This document shows, piece after piece, positions 7,511-13,718 of a DNA stretch of 14,851 bases (within the stretch, counting starts at the first letter, position 1; each line of letters starts with the position of its first letter). A program made the translations under genes and the position numbers. This DNA is from Planctomycetaceae bacterium. Its GTDB lineage: Bacteria > Planctomycetota > Planctomycetia > Planctomycetales > Planctomycetaceae. The stretch is from the NCBI GenBank assembly GCA_003445035.1, contig DLVV01000422.1, positions 1-14,851 on the forward strand, in the 5' to 3' direction. The notes beneath the pieces were generated by a model that was given only the letters and a program-made list of their open reading frames with translations, had not been told where the DNA came from and ran no database searches.

Positions 7511-8455
7511 ATGACAAGACAGGAACAGGAGGCGTCGGTCGAAGCGGCGGTGGCGAGTCGATACGCCGCTGCAGCACGTGTGGTTGAGCCGGCTTTGTGT
7601 TGTGCCGTTGCGTACGACCCGGCCTTGCTGTCGGTGATTCCCGACGAGGTGATTCAGCGGGACTACGGTTGCGGGGATCCCAGTCGCCACGTCCGAAGCG
7701 GGGATGTCGTTCTGGACCTGGGGTCCGGAAGCGGCAAGACGTGCTTCATCGCTTCACAGGTCGTCGGCAGCACGGGCCGGGTGATTGGTGTCGACGCCAA
7801 CGATGAGATGTTGGCCCTGGCTCGGGGAGCCCAGAAGGACGTCGCCGAGGCCATTGGTTTTGACAATGTGTGCTTCCTGAAGGCACGGATTCAAGACCTG
7901 TCCCTGGATCTCCAACGACTTGACCATTGGTTCGGTGGGCAGGTGATTTCGGATCTGGCCGGGTGGCAACAGATGGAAGAGATGATCCGCGGATGGCGGG
8001 TTGAGCAACCACTGGTGGCTGACAGTTCGATCGACATTGTTGTTTCCAATTGCGTGCTGAATCTGGTTCACCCTGGTGATCGCCGGAAGTTGTTTGGGGA
8101 AGTGGCTCGGGTTCTGAAGCCGGGTGGTCGAGCCGTGATCAGCGATATCGTTTCCGACAGCGACGTCCCTGAACACATGCAACAGGATTTGGCACTATGG
8201 AGCGGGTGTGTCAGCGGTGCTTTCAGGGAAGATCGGTTCCTGAAAGCATTTGCGGCGGAAGGGCTGGTGGAGGTCGAAGTGGTGCAGCGGCAGTCGGAGC
8301 CGTGGACGGTCGTCGAAGGGATCGAGTTTCGCAGTGTGACGGTGCGAGCGGTTTCCCCGGAGCGGCCCGGCACACTTTTCGATTCCATCGAGTTGCCCGC
8401 TATCATGCCGCAGGACGAATCCTCATGCTGTGACCCTGGTGGTGACTGTTGCTGA
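7511..8455 (+). CDS. ArsM-like SAM-dependent methyltransferase with double-cysteine C-terminal tail
   Basis: The 314-residue product is a class I SAM methyltransferase. Motif I is LDLGSGSGKT (69-77), the acidic SAM-contact loop is GVDAND (93-98), and the post-motif region reads SNCVLNL (179-185) then VLKPGGRAVISDI. Three cysteines in the contexts used by arsenite methyltransferase ArsM are present: Cys54 in YGCGDP, Cys181 in SNCV and Cys233 in SGCV. A CC pair at 30-31 and a tail with CC-x5-CC (306-314) also resemble ArsM relatives. ArsM methylates trivalent arsenic in the cytoplasm; here no arsR, arsC or arsB gene is adjacent, so the substrate is not proven. The ATG at 7511 has GGAG 7 nt upstream and is preferred over the GTG just before it. 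The segment between about 282 and 304 seems short compared with longer relatives I recall. Confidence 0.87.
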   Translation: MTRQEQEASVEAAVASRYAAAARVVEPALCCAVAYDPALLSVIPDEVIQRDYGCGDPSRHVRSGDVVLDLGSGSGKTCFIASQVVGSTGRVIGVDANDEMLALARGAQKDVAEAIGFDNVCFLKARIQDLSLDLQRLDHWFGGQVISDLAGWQQMEEMIRGWRVEQPLVADSSIDIVVSNCVLNLVHPGDRRKLFGEVARVLKPGGRAVISDIVSDSDVPEHMQQDLALWSGCVSGAFREDRFLKAFAAEGLVEVEVVQRQSEPWTVVEGIEFRSVTVRAVSPERPGTLFDSIELPAIMPQDESSCCDPGGDCC

Positions 8456-8477
8456 TCCGGCGAGAAAATCGCGGATC
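8454..8477 (+). terminator. Hairpin at the methyltransferase stop codon, possible terminator
   Basis: GATCCGGCGA (8454-8463) pairs with TCGCGGATC (8469-8477) around the loop GAAAA, with one bulged G. The stem begins inside the stop codon. No run of T follows (the next bases are GGGGTGTTT), so it may be a processing or attenuating hairpin and not a classical intrinsic terminator. The 139-bp gap to the next gene otherwise shows only a weak -10-like TACGAT at 8509-8514. Confidence 0.4.
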
Positions 8478-8594
8478 GGGGGTGTTTCCCAAAACCGTTG
8501 CCGGTTGATACGATTTGTCCGCCGGGCCGTTGGCGTGGTCCGAGTCCAATCGTTGGCGAGATCGCACCGGACGCCGCGGAAGCGATACAAGCAA

Positions 8595-9629
8595 ATGTCC
8601 AGGCATTTCAGACCGTTGGTGTGGTCGATCCCGATCGGGACGTGGTCCGGGATCCGCGTGTCTGTGAGCGTGTGGTTTTTACTGGCAGTTGCGGTGCTGT
8701 GCGGGCAGTTGGAAGGCTGGTCGCTGGGCCTGTTGGCGACAATGGTGTTGTTCATCAGCGTGCTGCTGCACGAAATCGCCCGTGTGTGGGTGGCGCGTGT
8801 GACGGGAGGCTGGGGTGATGAAATCCTGGCATGGCCGCTTGGTGGCCTGGCTTTCGTCCAGCCGGCGATGACGACCCGCGGGCAGGTGCTGGCCGCACTG
8901 GCCGGTCCGGGAGTTCATGCACTGGTCTGTGTTGTCACCGGCGCGGCCGTCTGGCGGGCGGGCCTGATGCCCGCCGCCCTCGTCCCATTCTCCGGTTGGC
9001 CAACGATGACACTCGCCGGGGGTGCGGGCCTGGCACAAGCGGTGATCCTGATGCTGTTCACGGTCAACTGGGCACTGCTGCTGATCAACCTGTTGCCGGT
9101 TCATCCGTTTGATGTCGGGCGGCTTCTCGAGTGGACACTGTCGGACTACCTGTCGAAAGAAACGGCTGCTGATCTCTTCTTGAGACTGGGGGCCCTGGTT
9201 GGTGTGGGGTTGGTTGCGACCGGGATGTTGGTCGATCAGCCCGGCTGGCACGGAACCTGGGTGGTCGGACTGGGGGCAGTGATCTTGGTGCTGAATCTTG
9301 ATGAGATTGCCAGCCGGCGTGCGGTCGATGAACTCGAAACCGCCCTGCTGGATTACGAGTTGTCACTCGATGAGGTGGTCGAGAACTACGCGTCGATCGA
9401 GTCCGAGGATGGTGTCGGGGAACCGTGGGGACACCAGCAGAACGAAATGCGGTTGGCGGAAGAACAAGAGGAAGAGCGTCAACGGGAGGTCGAGCAACGT
9501 GTCGACGTTTTGTTGAAGAAGGTCCATCGTTGCGGATTTGACGCACTCAACGACGACGAGAAGCGGCAATTGCGTCAGGCCAGTCACCAGTACCGCGACC
9601 GTGCGACGCGGCCTGGGGAGACTGTCTAG
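8595..9629 (+). CDS. M50 (site-2 protease) family membrane protein with degenerate zinc motif
   Basis: The 344-residue polytopic protein has about six membrane segments (near 24-37, 43-63, 98-120, 145-168, 197-213, 219-237). The layout is that of small bacterial S2P relatives: an HExxH site, a WPLGGLA strand (80-86), a GPxV segment (104-107) and NLLPVHPFDVGR (165-176), in which Asp173 is the third zinc ligand. The first motif reads HEIAR (59-63), so the second zinc His is Arg63, encoded by CGT. The usual Asn of GPLVN is His108. A charged linker (285-302) leads to a helical module VDVLLKKVHRCGFDAL (303-318) resembling the rhomboid tail at the right edge. The ATG at 8595 starts MSRHFRPLVW, as expected; the ribosome site is weak. 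Its stop is 32 bp before the lipoprotein start. The fold is well supported; proteolytic activity is doubtful. Confidence 0.87.
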   Translation: MSRHFRPLVWSIPIGTWSGIRVSVSVWFLLAVAVLCGQLEGWSLGLLATMVLFISVLLHEIARVWVARVTGGWGDEILAWPLGGLAFVQPAMTTRGQVLAALAGPGVHALVCVVTGAAVWRAGLMPAALVPFSGWPTMTLAGGAGLAQAVILMLFTVNWALLLINLLPVHPFDVGRLLEWTLSDYLSKETAADLFLRLGALVGVGLVATGMLVDQPGWHGTWVVGLGAVILVLNLDEIASRRAVDELETALLDYELSLDEVVENYASIESEDGVGEPWGHQQNEMRLAEEQEEERQREVEQRVDVLLKKVHRCGFDALNDDEKRQLRQASHQYRDRATRPGETV

Positions 9630-9661
9630 CAGTGGTGAGCCAGGAACGGAGGCGGACGACG

Positions 9662-10273
9662 ATGCGGTGGATTGTCGCTGTTGTGCTGGGGTCAGTGGCC
9701 TGTGGGATGTCCGGATGTGGTGAAGAACCGGTGACCCGGGTCCCGGTCCGCCCTGCCGGATCACCTGCGGCTCGCCCGGCGGGACAAGCGGTGGCTCCGG
9801 ATGGCGATGAGGCGGTCGGCGACGAGACGACCCGAACTCGTCAGTTGACCGGAATTCGGTTTGACGTTCCGGTCGACTGGAATGAACAACCGAAGTCGGA
9901 ATTCTACGAGGCGAAGTACGTGATCCCCTCGGAAGAAGGCGAGATGGTTCTGACGCTGACGTCGATGGGGGGCGGGATTGACGCGAACCTCCAGCGCTGG
10001 GTTGGCCAATTCCAGCAGAACCCCGATGAGCGGCCTCGCCGTGAAACATTGAGGATTGACGGGGCCAAGAGTGAGTGGCTGGATGTCCGCGGGACGTTCC
10101 GTAGCCGGGTCGGCACGAGTCCGGGGCCACACGAAAACTGGCGGTTGCTTGGCGTGGCGATTCCGATGAAGCCTCGCCCGTTCCTGCTGAAGCTGATTGG
10201 TCCGCGGGCAGCGGTGTCGGGGTTCGAGGCTGAGTTTCGCAAATTTGCCCGGTCGGCTCAGCTGGACCGGTAG
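9662..10273 (+). CDS. Predicted lipoprotein, 203 aa
   Basis: The N-terminus (MRWIVAVVLGSVACGMSGCG) is a lipoprotein signal with lipidation expected at Cys19; Met at -3 of the lipobox is tolerated. A Pro/Ala-rich linker leads to a compact domain from about 65 to 200 (IRFDVPVDWNE, VLTLTSMGGGIDANLQRWVG, PFLLKLIGP). From memory, this pattern recurs in many planctomycete envelope proteins and may be a PsbP/Mog1-like fold; that is inference. The ATG at 9662 has GGAGG 9 nt upstream; the frame also offers a GTG at 9632, but then the signal would not be terminal. It follows the M50 gene by 32 bp, so the two are likely cotranscribed and may work together at the membrane. It converges with the next gene. 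Function unknown. Confidence 0.85.
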   Translation: MRWIVAVVLGSVACGMSGCGEEPVTRVPVRPAGSPAARPAGQAVAPDGDEAVGDETTRTRQLTGIRFDVPVDWNEQPKSEFYEAKYVIPSEEGEMVLTLTSMGGGIDANLQRWVGQFQQNPDERPRRETLRIDGAKSEWLDVRGTFRSRVGTSPGPHENWRLLGVAIPMKPRPFLLKLIGPRAAVSGFEAEFRKFARSAQLDR

Positions 10274-10308
10274 GTCGCTGCCTGTTGTCCGCTGGCCACG
10301 CCCGGAAA

Positions 10309-10578
10309 TCAGGTGCGGTGGCTGGTTCGACACACCGCGTAGAGAGAGCCACACGCCAGCAGGGCCACCATCAAGTAGCCGAGCGAATTCTGGAATGTTC
10401 CGCCGCTGGTTGAAACCACCTGCGGCTGGCCCTCCCCGCCTGCGGCACCGGTTGTCGTTGGAGCCGCTGCCGGGGCCTGTGCGGCGACTGTGGCGGGCGT
10501 GGTTACCAGGATCAGCACCAGGGTGACTGTCACCAGTCGAGCGGCGATGGCTACAGGTGCCTTGTGTCTGTGTGTCAT
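10309..10578 (-). CDS. Small exported membrane protein, 89 aa
   Basis: The product has a basic N-terminus (MTHRHK), a hydrophobic signal segment (about 13-27) and a likely signal peptidase site at VAA before Gln34. A low-complexity Ala/Pro/Thr/Gly stretch (34-60) follows, then a C-terminal membrane segment (about 65-83, LGYLMVALLACGSLYAVC) and a short basic tail RTSHRT. It would be a small single-span protein after processing. It sits 88 bp downstream of hisS on the same strand, so it is probably cotranscribed. Only a weak GAGAG precedes the ATG. I do not recognise a family. The clear signal-plus-anchor pattern makes it more credible than the antisense frames here. Confidence 0.7.
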   Translation of the reverse strand: MTHRHKAPVAIAARLVTVTLVLILVTTPATVAAQAPAAAPTTTGAAGGEGQPQVVSTSGGTFQNSLGYLMVALLACGSLYAVCRTSHRT

Positions 10579-10666
10579 CGAAGCTGACTCTCGTCGTGCT
10601 GTGTTACGGACCGAGACAGTCGTTTTCAGAATGATACGGAGGCATCCAGGGATGACAAGCGGCGTT

Positions 10667-12031
10667 TCACTCCTGGGTCTCGGCCAGTTTCTCTTCGATC
10701 ATCTCGACCAGGTCCTCGTCGGAGGACTCGTGCTGCTGCCCGCTGGCGAGGTCCTTGAGTTGCCAGTTGCCTGCGGCAAATTCGTCGACCCCGGCAATGA
10801 TCACCAGTCGGAACCCCTTACGATCGGCGTACTTCAGTTGTTTGCCAAGTGGCCGGGAGTCGGGGAACACCTCGCATGAAATTCCGGCAGCCCGCAGTCG
10901 GCGGGCTGTGGCCAGGTAGTCTGCGGTGTGACCGGCATCAAAATGAGCGAGTAGTACCGGTGCCGAGGTCGAAGCGGTTTCCACCAGCCCCAGCTCTCCC
11001 ATGGCCGCCAGCAGCCGGTCCAGTCCCAGGCTGGCGCCGACTCCAGGGAGGGGCTGCGAGGTAAACAGTTCCGCCAGGTCGTCGTAACGGCCACCCGAGC
11101 AAACGCTGCCGATCTCGGGCAGGTCGTCGAGGAATGTTTCGTAGATGGTGCCGGTGTAGTAATCGAGGCCGCGGGCGATAGCCGGGTCGAGTTGGATTCG
11201 GTCAGTGGAGATTCCGGCTGTTCGGCAGGCGGCAAACAACTCGCCTAATCGGGCCACGCCCTCGGTGCCGGTTTCGCTGCTCTCCAGCCGCGGTGCGAGG
11301 TTCTCGAGAATCTCCTCGGGAGTCCCCTGGCAATCGGCCAGTGCGAGCACTCCGGCAGCCTGGTCGGCCGACAGTCCCACGACCTGCTGCATTTCGGCCG
11401 CCACCCGGTCGGGGCCGATTTTGGCCAGCTTGTCGAGGGTGCGGAGCACGCCGGTGGCTTGTTCGGTGAGGTCGAGTGTTTCCAGAAGCCCGTTGAGCAG
11501 TCGGCGGTTGTTGACGCGGATCGAAAATGACTGAAATCCGATCCGTTCCATCAGGTCGTGGATCACGAACAGTGTTTCGATGTCGGATGTGTTCGAGGTG
11601 GTTCCGATGGTGTCGAAGTCACATTGAATGAATTCGCGGTATCGTCCCTTCTGCGGCTTTTCGGCTCGCCAGACGGTGCCGACGTGGTACCTCTTGAAGG
11701 GCGTGCCGATCTCCTGCAGGTGTTGGGCTGCGTAGCGGGCCAGCGGGACGGTCAGGTCGAACCGCATGGCGACGTCGCGATTTCCCTGGTCGGTGAAGCG
11801 GAACAACTGCTTGTCGGATTCGTCGCCGCCTTTGCCCAGAAGGATCTCGCTGTACTCCAGGGCCGGGGTGTCGATCGGCGAGAACCCGTAACTGCGATAG
11901 ACCGACCTTGCGGTGTCGATGAGCTGTTCACGAGCCAGCATTGGGCCGGGCAGGTGGTCGCGAAAACCCTTCAGGGTGGCCGGCTTGATCCGGGGTCGTT
12001 TGTCAGGTCGGTCCTGTTCGGGTTGGTTCAC
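10667..12031 (-). CDS. hisS: Histidine--tRNA ligase
   Basis: This class II aminoacyl-tRNA synthetase charges tRNA-His in the cytoplasm. The 454-residue product has motif 1 around GFSPIDTPALE (49-59), motif 2 from KRYHVGTVWRAE (113-124) through REFIQCDFD (132-140), the histidine motif ARGLDYYTG (286-294) with catalytic Arg287, and motif 3 GASLGLDRL (332-340). The anticodon-binding domain starts near 357 (APVLLAHF). The wording of motif 2 and the 'ARGLDYYTGTIYE' stretch is closer to the eukaryotic/archaeal-like HisRS clade than to the E. coli form, as I recall them. The start is GTG at 12031, with GGGAG 7 nt upstream; this GTG overlaps the stop of the upstream gene as GTGA, which implies translational coupling. 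Confidence 0.97.
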   Translation of the reverse strand: MNQPEQDRPDKRPRIKPATLKGFRDHLPGPMLAREQLIDTARSVYRSYGFSPIDTPALEYSEILLGKGGDESDKQLFRFTDQGNRDVAMRFDLTVPLARYAAQHLQEIGTPFKRYHVGTVWRAEKPQKGRYREFIQCDFDTIGTTSNTSDIETLFVIHDLMERIGFQSFSIRVNNRRLLNGLLETLDLTEQATGVLRTLDKLAKIGPDRVAAEMQQVVGLSADQAAGVLALADCQGTPEEILENLAPRLESSETGTEGVARLGELFAACRTAGISTDRIQLDPAIARGLDYYTGTIYETFLDDLPEIGSVCSGGRYDDLAELFTSQPLPGVGASLGLDRLLAAMGELGLVETASTSAPVLLAHFDAGHTADYLATARRLRAAGISCEVFPDSRPLGKQLKYADRKGFRLVIIAGVDEFAAGNWQLKDLASGQQHESSDEDLVEMIEEKLAETQE

Positions 12032-12459
12032 TGTGCCGCTCCCAACACGGGCAGGCTGGTGCGTTGGTGACGCAGGTCACGGCGTCCCAGCATCGCGTCG
12101 GCGTATTCCTCGATCTGCTCGGGGCGTTCGAAGAGCCGGTCGTAACAGGAGTCGTTGTCGAATTCACAACTGTCGGTCGAATAGCTGCGGCAGATCGTGG
12201 GACGGTCTTCGTAGATCCCACAGCGATTCTGGTCGTCGATGTGGTCGCATTGGTTGTGAATCAACAGGTACCAACTGCCGTCGTCGACAAAGATCGAAAC
12301 GTCTCCATGGAGCATGTACCAGCGGATGTTCTCGTAGTCCGGCCGGTCAACCGGGGTGTCGATCGGGAGCGCGAAGTATCGACAGCACTTGGCGGTGCAG
12401 TGGTCGCAGAGCACCGCACCTGGTGCCAAGTCCTCGCGGCGGAAAACGGTGGCGGGCAT
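12028..12459 (-). CDS. YkgJ-type cysteine cluster protein
   Basis: The 143-residue product has the spacing of the zinc/iron-chelating cysteine cluster family (YkgJ, UPF0153): CDHCTAKCC (18-26), then Cys71, Cys80, CGIYEDRPTICR around Cys90, and later Cys98 and Cys105. The 'YEDRPTICR' block is a hallmark of the family. The metal and role are not established for these proteins; they are thought to be cytoplasmic metal-cluster proteins. The ATG at 12459 is chosen because the family starts just before the first Cys cluster; the longer frame would need a TTG at 12495. No Shine-Dalgarno sequence is evident for either. The stop TGA (12030-12028) overlaps the GTG start of hisS. Confidence 0.9.
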   Translation of the reverse strand: MPATVFRREDLAPGAVLCDHCTAKCCRYFALPIDTPVDRPDYENIRWYMLHGDVSIFVDDGSWYLLIHNQCDHIDDQNRCGIYEDRPTICRSYSTDSCEFDNDSCYDRLFERPEQIEEYADAMLGRRDLRHQRTSLPVLGAAQ

Positions 12460-12526
12460 CGTGCGGTGGTTATGGAGGAAGGAAAGCGGCAGCAAGAAAT
12501 TCAGTCGAACGTGCTAACCGAAGCCG

Positions 12527-12555
12527 ATTGTAGTCGAGAGACTCGTAGGTGGATA
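12527..12555 (-). promoter_or_regulatory. Possible promoter for the ykgJ-like/hisS unit
   Basis: On the minus strand TACAAT (12532-12527) is a good -10; the -35 position at 17 bp reads TATCCA (12555-12550), a poor match. Transcription would begin near 12520, about 60 nt before the ATG at 12459. The -35 borders the G+T-rich repeat tract, where a regulator could bind. Confidence 0.35.
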
Positions 12556-12600
12556 TGTCGGTCGGTTGGCGTGATTGTGTCGGTTGTTTGCGTGGTTGAA
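12551..12600 (+). repeat. G+T-rich tract with repeated GTCGGT
   Basis: Forty of these 50 plus-strand bases are G or T. GTCGGT occurs at 12557, 12561 and 12579, and GTCGGTTG is exactly repeated at 12561-12568 and 12579-12586 (18-bp period). The tract lies between two divergent promoters and contains no supported gene. It may be a binding region or a strand-biased spacer. Confidence 0.4.
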
Positions 12601-12632
12601 GTCCGGCAGATGCACCGGACGGCTCATTCTTC

Positions 12633-12662
12633 TTGACCGGGCTGGAAGAACGGGCCTAAGAT
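12633..12662 (+). promoter_or_regulatory. Predicted sigma70-type promoter for the coiled-coil membrane protein gene
   Basis: TTGACC (12633-12638) and TAAGAT (12657-12662) are 18 bp apart, with 5/6 and 4/6 consensus matches. Transcription would start near 12669, giving a short leader before the ATG at 12695. Confidence 0.55.
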
Positions 12663-12694
12663 TGACGCGCCAGGAGTTTTGGAGAGAGATAGCG

Positions 12695-13618
12695 ATGCAT
12701 ACGCTTGGCAAGGTCTTTGCGTGGTTCATTGTTCTCGGGGCCGGGGCGGCGGTCGTTTTGACGGCACGTACGCACCAGGTGCGCACGTCATGGCACAAGT
12801 CCATGGCTAAACAGCGAGCCGACTACGAATCGCACGTAAATGATCTCCGGAAGGCCGAGTTTACCCACGACGCGGCGGTGGTCGATCTGGCCAACGTCAA
12901 GCGGGGTTGGGGGACGGTCTGGGACGATGTCGACGTTCGAGTGAATCCGCAGAACGGTTATCTGCAGACCAGTGATCAACAGACGCCCGAGGTGGTTGCC
13001 CTGGCTGCGGCCAATAACCAGCAGCAGCCGATGATGGTCCACGGGTTCATCAAACTCGCCGGCGGCAATATCCGGTTCATTGGGACGTTCATGCAGGAGG
13101 GGGCTGCCCAGGGCGGTGTCCGGATCTGGAAGCCGACGTGGCAGTTGCGGCCCGGTGACCAGGTCGCGGCCTGGAGTTCGGGAAAATGGCGACTGCGGAC
13201 GCTGATTCCGGCTCACCAGAAGACTCGTTTCGTCAATCTCGAAGTCCTGCTCACTCAGGGAGATCAGACGGCCTCTGACAAGGGGCTTGATGCGAACATC
13301 AAGGACGCAGTGGACGTGGTGGCCGACGAACAGTTGAGATTGAGATTCGCCGAATTGATGGGCGAGAATGCCGACCTGGCCGATCTCAAGGGGAAATTGC
13401 CCGATTACATGATCGACGGACTCGTGCGGGCGATCGCCGCAGCCGAGGAAGAACGCAACGTGGCAATCGAAAGAGTCGACACACTGCGGCGTGACCTGAA
13501 ATCGAATCACGACCGGGCCAATCGGTTGCTTAAACAAAACACCGATCTGGAACGTAGCCTGCCGGGAGCCACCCCGGCGGCGGCTGTGACACGGGTGTCA
13601 CAGAACTCAGGGAAGTAA
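12695..13618 (+). CDS. Membrane-anchored coiled-coil protein of unknown function, 307 aa
   Basis: The product begins with an uncleaved membrane segment (about 7-23, VFAWFIVLGAGAAVVLT). A charged helix (about 30-58) follows, then a beta-rich middle part (about 70-190) with GWGTVWDDVDVRVNP, HGFIKLAGGNIRFIGTF and the stretch VRIWKPTWQLRPGDQV. The C-terminal third is helical, with a coiled coil at about 247-288 (AAAEEERNVAIERVDTLRR and onward). The body is probably outside the cytoplasmic membrane. The ATG at 12695 has GGAGAGAG upstream (from 12681) and a promoter at 12633-12662; earlier in-frame codons lie in that promoter. No family is recognised. The rhomboid gene starts 100 bp later on the same strand and may share the transcript. 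Confidence 0.83.
   Translation: MHTLGKVFAWFIVLGAGAAVVLTARTHQVRTSWHKSMAKQRADYESHVNDLRKAEFTHDAAVVDLANVKRGWGTVWDDVDVRVNPQNGYLQTSDQQTPEVVALAAANNQQQPMMVHGFIKLAGGNIRFIGTFMQEGAAQGGVRIWKPTWQLRPGDQVAAWSSGKWRLRTLIPAHQKTRFVNLEVLLTQGDQTASDKGLDANIKDAVDVVADEQLRLRFAELMGENADLADLKGKLPDYMIDGLVRAIAAAEEERNVAIERVDTLRRDLKSNHDRANRLLKQNTDLERSLPGATPAAAVTRVSQNSGK
13584..13603. repeat. Perfect 9-bp inverted repeat with 2-bp centre
   Basis: CTGTGACAC (13584-13592) and its exact complement GTGTCACAG (13595-13603) flank GG. It lies in the last codons of the coiled-coil protein gene and 115 bp before the rhomboid start. The two TGTGA/TCACA half-sites are 8 bp apart, not the 6 bp of a CRP site. It could be an operator or a strong RNA hairpin. 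Confidence 0.6.
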
Positions 13619-13718
13619 GAACACCGCGTCTGCTGTTGCGTGGCTCGATTGCTTGTCGAGGACGTAGCCGGATGGGTGCTGGCCCCGGGCTGGGGCTACA
13701 GAATGCCAGGGAGCGGGC

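Noticed and set aside
7344..7577. N-terminal extension of the double zinc-ribbon protein
   Set aside because: It would overlap the divergent methyltransferase gene and both promoters; starting at 7343 places the first zinc ribbon at the terminus.
10274..10308. Intrinsic terminator between the convergent lipoprotein and small membrane protein genes
   Set aside because: The 35-bp gap has no stable stem followed by a T run on either strand.
9363..10352. Minus-strand open frame of 329 codons opposite the M50 tail and lipoprotein genes
   Set aside because: The translation is rich in Pro, Ser and Arg without motifs, as expected for a shadow frame; the plus-strand genes have signals, ribosome sites and family motifs.
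12064..12636. Plus-strand open frame of 190 codons opposite the YkgJ-like gene
   Set aside because: It is antisense to a protein with a clear cysteine cluster and crosses the divergent promoter region.
13584..13603. CRP/FNR site
   Set aside because: The half-sites look like TGTGA/TCACA but are 8 bp apart, not 6, so a standard CRP site is not supported; it is kept only as a palindrome.
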